From the NCBI GenBank assembly GCA_963681505.1, contig OY811971.1, positions 16,461,734-16,525,733 on the forward strand: a stretch of 64,000 bases of DNA, given 5' to 3'. Of this stretch, positions 55,281 through 64,000 are shown piece after piece (the first letter of the stretch is position 1; the number at the start of each line of letters is the position of its first letter). A program made the position numbers and the translations under genes. Origin of the DNA: Eunapius fragilis (Eukaryota > Porifera > Demospongiae > Spongillida > Spongillidae). Below the pieces are notes generated by a model. The model saw only the letters and a program-made list of their open reading frames with translations, was not told the DNA's origin and ran no database searches.

Positions 55281-55947
55281 CAGTCACTTCGCATTTATGA
55301 ACTACTTCATATTACATTGTTATCAACTGCAAACACTATATAATAATTATAATGGATAATGCTTGTATATGATCATTTTTGTCTTGTTATTAAAAACTGG
55401 TCAGAGAGCTGAATTTAAGGTGGGCTTCTCTTCAAATGTCTCTGTGCAATTAGGATTGCACAGAGACAGGTACATGCATGAAGTATATCTCGTCTTGCTC
55501 TTCCTTACTGTACGAAAGTGTAACTCATGATATCGATCCGATGGCAATAAGTAACAATAGGATTAAGGAGACTGGGTAATGAAAATCTGCAAAAGCTTAA
55601 CGCACTTACACTGTTGAAGGGTTTATAACTTGAAATGTAGCACATATGTGCTCTATGCAATGACTTCTTACTATCTCCATAATGAATATATATACTTAGG
55701 CTAACAAAGAAAACTGCATCTTAGGACCATTTGCTCAACTGATATACATCAGTATTGGAATCAATTTTGCATGATTATGGCCTGGCCATATAAGAAATAG
55801 TCCAACATCCATCCAGAGCAACTGTTTATACTCTGGCATGAGACTACTATACAAACTCAGACTAGTTTACTGCAAACGCATGCAATTTTCAACCTCATGA
55901 GCAAGCAAATACAATGTACATGTATGTACATGTATAGAGATGGCTAG

Positions 55948-55973
55948 CCCCCCCCCCCCCCCCCCCCCCCCCC
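55948..55973 (+). repeat. Poly-C tract (26 C)
   Basis: Uninterrupted C run, the largest C-strand homopolymer in the window. Confidence 0.95.
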
Positions 55974-56064
55974 TCGCCGGTAAGAACAACAATGCTGAAA
56001 CTACATAATATACATCAATCTCAACTGACTGTGGGAACCATGGTGTTGATTTCATTAAATGGAT

Positions 56065-56066
<2 letters not shown>

Positions 56067-56143
<77 letters not shown>
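56067..56143 (+). repeat. (GT)n microsatellite
   Basis: About 38 GT units. Confidence 0.97.
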
Positions 56144-56144
<1 letters not shown>

Positions 56145-57247
56145 GCACTGGTTTAAAATCTGGTATCAGTTGTCAGGTTGCGGTCATACTTCCAGAATCT
56201 TTTCAAAATCATCAATCATCGATCCGACCCACTTGGGATTGCCTCATCGGTGGAGGAGCTGGAAGTGAAACAAAAATAGTGAGGCCTGTAGAGACCGCTG
56301 CATATCTCCCTTGACCTCAGCACCTATAATTGTCATGCAAATGATCTGACTCCAAAAAAAGCTCAGTACATGAGTATGTTTGTTTATGTTTATGTGTGTG
56401 TATGTGTGTGGTAGGGCAGGCTATCAGCATAAGCCATTGTATATGGATCACTGAACATAGAGAACTCAGGAAGCTGTAACAAAAAAAAATTAGAAATACA
56501 TCTTTACATGTATATAACTTGTTGACAACTTAAGCTACTAAGAAAATTTATAAACAACAGACATTGAAGATCACACACAGCACAAAGCAAGCAAAGCATT
56601 TGTTCATACATATGCCCTATGTGAGAACTGGAGCCCTTTCAAGAGTTTATGTAAACGGGAGATCATTCAAATGCTGACTTGGCACAATAAGTTGGAGCCT
56701 CTCACTCCCCTCTCTCCCCTCTTGTCAACTTGGCCATTAAATCTTCACAGTTCAAGCACTTCAGACTGTAGAAACACTCAACTCTTAAAACCATTCCAAA
56801 CATGCACATTCCTACGGGCAGCCACACTCAGCAGTGTGGTATCTATTACACAGAAGCACACAAATGGAATCATTCTGATGGTTTTGATGCTTGTTAAGTT
56901 TATTTTTGGAGCTGTACACACATGACTATCTATGTGTGTACCAGCTTGTCTTCTACAGCTTTGTTTATAGGGGCCACAGCCCATTTTAAATTTCATAGTG
57001 GACCTACAAGATATAAAGCATGAATTGAAATCAATAAAATTTCCTGTAACCATGGCAGCCAACTGTTGCCTTCACATATCTCTCTCAGAGGGATGATGGC
57101 TTCCAGGAAGTTAACCTGATGTTCCTGGTCACTTAACTATGAGGTGAATCTGAAGGAAGACACTGTAATTGATTGGAGACTGATACTTACCACTGAGATA
57201 TGTCCTTCTCAGTAACCAGTGCAAGAGCACATAGCTGATTATAGCCC

Positions 57248-57257
57248 TGTGTGTGTT

Positions 57258-57302
<45 letters not shown>

Positions 57303-57324
57303 ATGTGTGTGTATGTGTGTGTGT
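57248..57324 (+). repeat. (GT)n microsatellite, interrupted
   Basis: GT repeat with TTAT and CATG/TATG interruptions. Confidence 0.95.
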
Positions 57325-57592
57325 TTGGAATGGTCTGGTCATTTGCCTTCGACATCAGTGGTTTGAACAGCTAGGGCTTCCAGCCTGTTGATCAAACCAT
57401 GCTCTGCAAGGATATGTCCATTAACACATACATGTATAACGTCGTATAATTTCCGGTTCAACCAATAGTAGCATCAATCATGCACTTGTATAGCCAAACA
57501 CACCACCAATATGCATGCGTACCGTATGCTACATTAACGCATGCGTACTCTACACTACACTACAGCTAACTCCCCCTCTAAAAATGAAGTTC

Positions 57593-57844
57593 TCAAAAGT
57601 CATAGATATTCTGTCCCAGTCTGAGAGGTTTGTGGCGATGCCTTTTTGATCGCCTGACATTGGCTTCTGCAGTTGGTTGATCAGCAACCTCGTGATGATC
57701 CACAGTACCTACTGGCATGGGGTGACTATCATCTTGGTCTTCAGCAGTTGCAGTCAGATCATCATCACCTTCAGGTTGTGTTGTGTTTCGTACGCGATTG
57801 ATCGGGAAATAGGACTTAGTACTGGCACAGCTAACTTGAATCAC
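57593..57844 (-). pseudogene. Gypsy-2 C-terminal tail
   Basis: Acidic stretch then RRSKRHRHKPLRLGQNIYDF and a stop, typical of the last residues of gypsy Pol in which RRSxRxRxxPxRL is common. Confidence 0.8.
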
Positions 57845-58039
57845 GAAATTTCTTTAATAGAACTAACACAACAGAAATATATCTACACAGGAAAAACACA
57901 CCAGAATATATAGATGGGAGTGACACGTTCAGGGTCCTCTTGAACCTGTGATTTACTTGCCTCCCTGGCCTGCTGACCCTGGGCCATATGTGCAGGAGAG
58001 GGTAACAGTGTGTTGATTTTAGCCATGATTTGCTAGGCA

Positions 58040-58607
58040 TTCAGGAGTTCACCTGTGGAGTAGCCCTCTGCTAGAGGTGTTTGCCAATATTGCATAAGAA
58101 ATTCCTGCAATGCTGCTCGAGGTGGAAGTGATGATTTTGGAGTGCCTGCTTAAATGTCTGGACCAAGCGCTCTGCTGCTCAATTTGTGGCAGGATGGTAG
58201 GGTGCACCAGTGAGTTGGGTCATGCCCCTCTCGCAACACCAGGACTGAAATTCCTCTGAAGTGAAAGATGTTGCATTGTCGGACACAATGGAGTGAGGGT
58301 AGCCAATGTGAGCAAAGTCTTGCCCAGGCAGTTCAGTAGTGGACTTGGTGGAGGTGGAAGAAGTTCGATGTATGCAGGGATATTTGGAAGAAGCATCTAT
58401 GAGAACCAGCCAGTTGGATCCCAGGAAATTGATGGCGTGGTCAACATGCACTCGACTCCAAGGCTTCTCTGGAAGCATCCATGGATGGTTGGCTAACTTT
58501 GGTGGCTTGCTCTGGTGCTCTGCACAGGTTGTACATTTATGACAGAGTTCCATGATGCCTGAATCAATGTGTGGCCAGTACATTGCAGTGCGTGCCAACT
58601 GCTTCAT
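58040..58607 (-). pseudogene. Gypsy-2 integrase
   Basis: H2C2 zinc region (HLGHFG near 58630, then CHKCTTCAEHQSKPP), catalytic Asp in RVHVDHAINFLGSNWLVLID, second Asp in HSIVSDNATSFTSEEF, and GAPYHPATN, a stop, then AAERLVQTFKQAL with the Glu. The D-D-E residues are present but stops interrupt the frame at the Met near 58607 and at 58180. Confidence 0.88.
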
Positions 58608-58755
58608 TCACTGCATGCCAAAATGCCCCAGGTGTAATAGCTGTAGAACATGGGACTGCAAGCATGAAGGAATCACCACTCTGGAACCATACAGTAGGCA
58701 CCCATGTGCCGTAGAGAGTGAGATTGCCAATCTCCATATCTCCTTTAGTCTCTAC

Positions 58756-59446
58756 CTAAGTGTACCTCATCACATTGGCAATGACAGGGTCCTTTCCTGA
58801 TTCCTTAGCCAGGATTCCTGGGTCCATGGGCAACCCAATGATCTTGATTGTGCAAACAGTGTCCACATCTGCCATCTCTTTCTCTTCATCAAACCATCTG
58901 GTCCCACTGGTAAGCGACTGAGGGCATCTGCAGTCCCATGGTCCGAGGTCTTCCGGTACTCGATTGTATACTGGTACTGGCTGAGCATCAGAGCCCACCG
59001 TGCCAGTCTGTTAGCTGCCAGAGCTGGAGTTGCCTTTGTTGGCCCAAACAAGGCAAGCAGAGGCTTATGGTCAGACACTAGAATGAATGGATGACCGTAC
59101 ATGAACTGATGAAACTTGCTGAGGGCAAAAATGATGGCCAGAACTTCTTTCTGGATTGACTGTAACCTCGCTGAGTTGGTGTTAACGTCTTTGAGGCATT
59201 AGAAATTCGGCGCTCACTGCCATCAGAATACCTATGGAAAAGCACAGCTCCTATGCCAACTTCACATGCATCACACGAAATTCCTACTGGTAGTGAGAGA
59301 TCAAAGTGGGCCAACACTGAGAGTAGGTCCTTCACCTTCTGGAAGGCTTCTGCTTGCTCTGCTTTCCAGGTCCATGGGGTCCCCTTCTTGGTTAGGCAGT
59401 TAAGTTGTTCTGTGATTGGTAGCCAAATTCGGCAGGAACTTGCCAT
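58756..59446 (-). pseudogene. Gypsy-2 RNase H
   Basis: TPWTWKAEQAEAFQKVKDLL leads to LPVGISCDACEVGIGAVLFH, then ASKTLTPTQRGYSQ, FILVSDHKPLLALFG and RLARWALMLSQYQYTIEYR. GTADALSRLP follows. These are standard gypsy RNase H blocks, spread over two frames. Confidence 0.88.
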
Positions 59447-60226
59447 AGAATTGGACGGAACCTAAGAAGGAGCGAAGGGTGGAAACATTTTCAGGAGGTG
59501 GCATCAATTTAACTGCATCCACCTTTTCCCCATTTGATATTCCTAGCTGTGAGAGTGTAGGTCCTAGGTACTCTATGGATGACTGAGCAAAGGAACATTT
59601 CTCCAGGCGGCAACGAAGACCTTTTTCCTCTAAGCGTTTTAAGAGGGAGCGAAGGTTCTGGAGATGTTCTGAAGCAGTAGCCCCACTGACCAGGATGTCG
59701 TCCTTGTACACGGCCACACCTTGAAGATCACTAGTCAGCTTGTCCATTATCTCCTGGAAGTAGCCAGGAGCAGAACTGATGCCAAAAGGAAGGCACAGCT
59801 GCAGAAGTACCTCTCTGTGAGTGCTCAATGCCAGTCTTTTCTGACTCTCTGGAGAGATCTGGATCTGATTGTAGGCATCTGCGAGGTCAATCTTGGTGAA
59901 ACCATGACCACGGCCCAACCTCTGCATAAGATCTTCTGGATGAGGCATAGGGTGGCGATGTGCCTCCAGTTGATGACAGAATAGTCCCCACAAACTGAAA
60001 GTTTAGATGTTGTCTGACCTGGAAGGGTTGCCTTCCGAATAGGCACTACTGGAGTGCCATAGTCCTTGAATTGGGTAGGCTGCCACACACCTCTAGTAAT
60101 CCCTGCGTCGTAGGCCTTGCAGATTTCATCCTGGATGGCTAACGGAACCACCCGAGGTTTGCAGAAAACAGGTTTGGAGTCCAGTTTGAATCTGACCTCC
60201 AATTGTATATCATTAAGGCAACCCAA
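59400..60226 (-). pseudogene. Gypsy-2 reverse transcriptase
   Basis: Starts near FKLDSKPVFCKPRVVP. Recognisable blocks are GITRGVWQPTQFKDYGTPVVP, FTKIDLADAYNQIQISPES, PFGISSAPGYFQEIMD and VAVYKDDILVSG (YKDD catalytic box), then LRCRLEKCSF and LRSFLGSVQFYGKFLPNLA. At least one frameshift near 59980 separates the two halves. Confidence 0.9.
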
Positions 60227-60518
60227 CTCTGGCTTGAACAGGTCAGGGAATTCCTGGCACAGCTGCTTGAAGGCATTCTGCAGATTAATGTTGGGATTAA
60301 GGACATGAGAAATAGGGTGAACTGAAGAAGTGGTGTCTACAGGAGACCCATCAAAGCAGACACATTGATACCAAGCCTAAAAATGGCATCAGGCCCAAGG
60401 AGGTTGAGTTGGGGAACCTTTGTAACTGTGAACTTCAGAGGTATGCTGGGACAGTTCTCACCCTGTAGTGCAACTGCTGCTATGCAAACCCCCATTTTGG
60501 GGAGGGGTTATCCATTTG

Positions 60519-60830
60519 CTACCTCATATCGACCTGTGGTGGTAAAAGGGTAGGGTTTCCTAACTGGTTCCAGACATCCATGGTACAGAAATAGTCACCT
60601 GCCTCTGTGTCTACTTCAAACACGAATCTCTTGCCATTCATGTTAATAGCTTGCTGAAGTTGAGGACCTGCCTTGACCCCCTTCACTATTTGGATCCAGT
60701 GTTTGGTGATTATATTCACAGGTTGCTGCTGACTCTTCTGCAGACAGACTGACTGGAGATGTCCCATCTTTTGGCAGTAGTGATTTGCCACACCGCGGGC
60801 ACATTCCTTTTGGGAACTTGGCCAGTGGTA
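60519..60830 (-). pseudogene. Gypsy-2 zinc knuckle and protease
   Basis: CQKMGHLQSVC resembles a retroviral-type zinc knuckle. FVFEVDTEAGDYFCTMDVWN follows, matching the protease active-site region but with DTE where DTG is expected, so the Gly is lost. Confidence 0.75.
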
Positions 60831-61190
60831 CTCTTTTGATTTAGGTCACTCTTAGACGGCTGGACCAGGTGAATATCGTTTGTTTTTTAACCATACACTG
60901 TCTCTTTGGCCACCTTGGCTTGGTACACCATCAACTGTTTGATTCACTGGTCTCTTTTAAATAGGATGAAATGAAATGCAATTCAAGAAGATTGCAATCT
61001 TTTCCTCTTTGTGTATCAGTTGGTGCATTTGGAAGTGAAATGAAGTTTAAAATGATTGATATCTATATCTATTCCTATTTCTGATGGAAGCGGTGCACTG
61101 TGTATAGGTGATAAACAGTTACACCATGGAGGAGTCGATTTCAGGCAAGGACTTTGTATTCGAGGAGCAAATGTTACGTGCATGCAGGCG
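60831..61190. other. Intergenic, nothing recognised
   Basis: Expected position of gypsy-2 gag and LTR, but neither is identifiable. Confidence 0.4.
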
Positions 61191-61199
61191 TATCTAGGA

Positions 61200-61320
61200 T
61201 TTCAGCGAGGGGGGGGGGGTGCTTCAGGTCAGGCCCAATACGAAAAGTGTGGGGTGAGGTGGGGTGGGGGAGGGGGGGGGGGGGGCTGTGGTGCTGTCCG
61301 CTTAAGGTCCGATACAAAAA
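61200..61320 (+). repeat. G-rich dispersed repeat
   Basis: AGGATTTCAGCGAGGGGGGG, CCCAATACGAAAAGTG and a further G-rich run; similar phrases (AAATACGA, CGAAACGAAAAGCGTGG) occur near 29150-29240 and 49090-49180. Confidence 0.6.
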
Positions 61321-61913
61321 GTGGGCCGGCCCTTTGTTTTGCAAATACGTTATCGTTAATAATTAATTAACGGTTACAATTTTGGCCGAGATTGAGCACC
61401 CTCACATGCCTAATTGTTACCACAACCCTCCCCACTTGACTATTACACTGGTACCAGCATCCATTCGCACGCCAGGTCAGCCATACACAGCATGAATGTC
61501 AACACCAACTGACAGTGTAACTCCAATCTAGACTGTCTGCGTAATCCAAACCCCTTCCTCTTCTCCACAGCCTGCTTCACCTCTCCACAGCAAGCCTCCT
61601 GCTGTCTCGCACTGCGTTCCACCTTAACCAACACACAACTACACATATACACACAACAAGAGCAGTGGGCATATCTAACTATATTCAGAACAGGTGAGCC
61701 TACACCTGACCCTCGGGGAAAAAAAACCCGTGGAAAAACCTTCTAGAGGAAAAATTCCACCATCTGGGGCAAAAACCTTACTGACTAAACTGCTCACAGA
61801 CAATGCATACAAAACCAATACAAACATCTGCTTCCATCAGCTCCGCCTCCGTCAGCTTACACCGGTCAAGGATCACCTTGTTTGGGGCTCAAACAGCACA
61901 TGGGCGTACGCAA

Positions 61914-61949
<36 letters not shown>

Positions 61950-61958
61950 GGGGGGGGG
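61914..61958 (+). repeat. Poly-G tract (35 G, A, 9 G)
   Basis: Longest G-rich run in the window, inside the GGTTCGAACGACCCCCCC repeat that matches 43860-43990. Confidence 0.95.
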
Positions 61959-62084
61959 TTGATGGGTTCGAACGACCCCCCCTCCCCTAAGCGAGGTCAC
62001 CTTCACCATTTGAATTTTTTTTTTTTCAAATCGCGTACTAGTATTTTACATAAATTACGCTAAGTACGATTGCGTGTACCGGTG

Positions 62085-62429
62085 ATGACGGCAAAATGTA
62101 AATTTAATAACTTTGCCTCACGTCACATGAGTGTTCACAATTACTATGCCAGGAAAAGGGCAGGAGAAGGAATGAAAAGGGAAAGAAGCGGCGGCGATGT
62201 GTCGAGACATTATACAAGGTATACCAAGAAAGCAAAGCAGGTGGGAGTGGTTGGAGATGATAGTTTGACTGGTCCGGTTGTAGCTGGGAGGTTAGATGAG
62301 ACAACGGCAAGCACAACAGATGATAGCGCGAGTCTGAGCGGGAGTGTTTTCGAAGTGCATTGCAATGCGGTCGTTGTTGCTGATGGTAGGGAAACTGTGC
62401 ATGTTTTGTTTCCCTTACCACATATATAG
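62085..62429 (+). CDS. Hypothetical basic/acidic ORF, possibly a first exon
   Basis: ATG at 62085 opens a 114-residue frame: MTAKCKFNNFASRHMSVHNY, a basic stretch (KRAGEGMKRERSGGD), then a Ser/Thr/Asp-rich tail ending FPLPHI. The N-terminus has C and H residues that could be a degenerate zinc finger. A GTAGGG donor-like site follows near 62386. Not recognised; could be chance. Confidence 0.3.
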   Translation: MTAKCKFNNFASRHMSVHNYYARKRAGEGMKRERSGGDVSRHYTRYTKKAKQVGVVGDDSLTGPVVAGRLDETTASTTDDSASLSGSVFEVHCNAVVVADGRETVHVLFPLPHI

Positions 62430-62775
62430 CGATCAGAGAGATGCATCAGGGTCATTATTGTCCAGTGAAGCGTATGTCTATGACTTATCTGCGCATCCAC
62501 CTACAACCACCAGTTATTCCAATCAGTAACAGCAAATTCTAATCAGGTAACAATCCTGTGCCAATATTGTCATTAGTCAATGCAAGTGTATTAGATTGGT
62601 TTTCACAAGTTAAGAAAAACATTCTCTAACGAGAAAGTTGGTGGGATATAGGAATTGGAGGCAATGGTGGTGCTAAAAGGAAGGGAACAAGGTTTTGAGA
62701 AAAGGGTAATGAGACAAAAATCCTATACTGAGCACGTGTAAATGTAACAGATGCTAATATAGGATTTTGTCTCAT

Positions 62776-63764
62776 CATAGATAGTATAATACATGGATTG
62801 GAAACGCTATACCTAAATACGTACGTGACGTCATTTCCCGCGTACAGTCCGTTACTCGTTTTTCGAGGTACTTGAAATTCTCTGGAGTCTTTGTCAGGTG
62901 AGTTTTTTTTTCGTGATTCCAAACGTACTAATACTTCAGATAGCTTTTCTGGCACTACAAATGGAAGGTACGTGTGTTGTATTGTAGTTCTACATAAGGT
63001 ATAGGCCAGAAGGCCATAGTTGAGCCGAGTTTTGGTTGTGTACTTTTCCTCATTGAACGTAACAACTCTGCTAGATTTTTTATGGCCTATTACTTGCTGC
63101 TGCACAAGATGTATTGCCCTGTGGTATTTTTAAGGCTTGAAAGGCCTTCGCATATGAAATTACATTCAAAAATAGGTGTTTTCTGTACTACAAGTGATCA
63201 CTTTTTGTGGGATTTTACTCACGAAACATTGTTACATCATGAACTAGAAGCTATTTTAAACTGATCTATAATTATTCTAGAATTGTTTAGTCAGTATTCC
63301 ATCTATAAATTGTCATTTGTGTCGCAGCTTCTACTGGAAGTTAATTGATTGTCGAACCGGCTCGTTCGTGGGCCCGAAGCCCTTGAAGTTTTCTATTTCT
63401 TTGGCCAGCTTCACCCGCGGGGTGACGTGTTTAAACGGGACCTTCAACTTCCAGGACCGAGGCAATAGCACTCCGAACGATACCTGTAGACATCTACAAG
63501 AAACCCGGAGGTCAAATAGTTTACGGAAATCGAAACGCGCATGAAATCCGTAATCTTTATCACAGCAAAAAAACGCGTAGAATCAATTCTTGATTTTCGA
63601 TTGATTTGCCACTTACATTCTGGTACATATTGTTAACAGTTTGTACCAGGTATGTAAACATTTTGTACCAGAATGTAAGTGGCAAATCAATTGAAAATCA
63701 AGAATTGATTCGACGCGTTTTTTTGCTGTGTATCGTTTCCAATCCATGTATTATACTATCTATG
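62776..63764. mobile_element. 989-bp TIR element nested in the P1-like MITE
   Basis: Ends CATAGATAGTATAATACATG and complement; TIR at least 30 bp. Flanked by GTCTCAT (62769-62775 and 63765-63771), a 7-bp duplication. It contains protein-like minus-strand stretches (for example FNEEKYTTKTRLNYGLL near 63050 and LKVPFKHVTPRVKLAKEIEN near 63400) and the CACAG-ended MITE at 63561-63730. Superfamily unknown. Confidence 0.8.
63561..63730. mobile_element. CACAG-ended foldback MITE (170 bp), copy 2
   Basis: Begins CACAGCAAAAAAACGCGT and ends in its complement; 3-bp duplication TAT on both sides (63558-63560, 63731-63733). Same family as 21949-22100. Confidence 0.88.
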
Positions 63765-63812
63765 GTCTCATTACCCTTTTCTCAAAACCTTGTTCCCTCC
63801 CTTTTAGCACCA

Positions 63813-63843
63813 CTATGTATGTATGTATGTATGTATGTATGTA
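63813..63843 (+). repeat. (TATG)n microsatellite
   Basis: About 7 TATG units between the two P1-like copies. Confidence 0.9.
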
Positions 63844-63844
63844 C

Positions 63845-64000
63845 AAGTAAAGAAAAACATTCTCTAACGTGGGATATAGGAATTGGAGGCAATGGTGGTG
63901 CTAAAAGGGAGGGAACAAGGTTTTGAGAAAAGGGTAATGAGACAACAATCCTATATTTAGCACTTCTTTTGGTTCTGTTACATTTACACGTGCTCAATAT
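63845..64000. repeat. P1-related foldback MITE, cut by window end
   Basis: Starts ACAAGTAAAGAAAAACATTC and reaches the loop (ACATTTACACGTGCTCA) before the window ends. About 15 bp of the arm (AGAAAGTTGGTG) is missing relative to 62614. Confidence 0.85.

Larger units (their letters stand above)
55281..57580. other. Intergenic with microsatellites
   Basis: No gene recognised. Holds a short palindrome near 55435 (TCTCTGTGCAAT and complement), a poly-C tract and two GT microsatellites listed separately. Confidence 0.5.
57593..60830 (-). mobile_element. Ty3/gypsy retrotransposon pol region (gypsy-2)
   Basis: On the minus strand zinc knuckle, protease, RT, RNase H, integrase and a basic tail occur in the Ty3/gypsy order over 3.2 kb. 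No LTR recognised. Stops and frameshifts are spread along it. By sequence feel it is of the K02A2.6-like animal gypsy type and distinct from gypsy-1. Confidence 0.9.
62614..63815. repeat. P1-related foldback MITE, interrupted
   Basis: The left arm AAAAACATTCTCTAACGAGA...AGACAAAAATCCTATA, the loop and the start of the right arm lie at 62614-62775. The right arm resumes at 63765 (GTCTCATTACCC) after a 989-bp insertion, then runs into a TATG repeat. A second copy starts at 63845. Confidence 0.85.

Noticed and set aside
56067-56148. Open frames of alternating Cys-Val or His-Thr
   Set aside because: Translations of the GT microsatellite.

Overview
This window is eukaryotic, almost certainly from an invertebrate animal, and is dominated by transposable elements. 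The evidence is multi-exon genes with 44-60 nt introns, animal-type transposons (CACTA/EnSpm, Mutator-like, hAT, Ty3/gypsy, DIRS, a KRBA2/Ginger-like integrase gene), many foldback MITEs, CA/GT microsatellites and long poly-G runs in otherwise AT-rich DNA. A sponge or another early-branching marine invertebrate is my best guess from intron size and transposon repertoire; this is inference. I see no rRNA, tRNA or CRISPR. The only host-like gene with an intact copy is a small SAM-dependent methyltransferase.

Layout. 0.4-1.1 kb: two foldback repeats (P1, E2) that recur near 24-26 kb. 1.2-4.9 kb: a decayed Ty3/gypsy remnant on the minus strand, interrupted at 1995-3112 by a non-autonomous element whose ends carry the RAG/Transib heptamer CACAGTG. 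5.5-9.6 kb: foldbacks, poly-G tracts and a 2.3 kb TIR element (7338-9639). 10426-17233: a complete CACTA/EnSpm element with TIRs, TCA target duplication, a transposase with one frameshift, a divergent four-exon second gene and a 163-bp tandem array. 17.2-36.8 kb: a large inverted duplication (arms 17852-23757 and 31952-36420) carrying two methyltransferase copies, flanked by a ~400-bp direct repeat. A 1987-bp Mutator-like element sits in the left arm and the right arm keeps the empty site. The spacer holds an inverted pair of P1/E2 composites and a 1.7 kb TIR element.

37234-43658: a 6.4 kb element with GGGGGCTTG termini and a TTA duplication. It encodes a decayed protein with a putative D-D-E core, a C2H2 finger, an acidic minisatellite and a PHD finger. 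The PHD finger is split by a second CACAGTG-ended element (41896-43329). 44308-44992: hAT remnant. 51999-55280: decayed multidomain integrase/CXC/Ulp1/PHD gene. 57593-60830: decayed Ty3/gypsy pol. 62.6-64 kb: nested MITEs.

The most unusual observation is the pair of CACAGTG-ended elements. Each has one end with a 12-bp spacer and one with a 22-bp spacer before a shared GACAT-type block, and each is flanked by a 5-bp target duplication. This is the geometry of 12/23 recombination signals of the Transib/ProtoRAG/RAG lineage. No RAG- or Transib-like recombinase is visible in the window.
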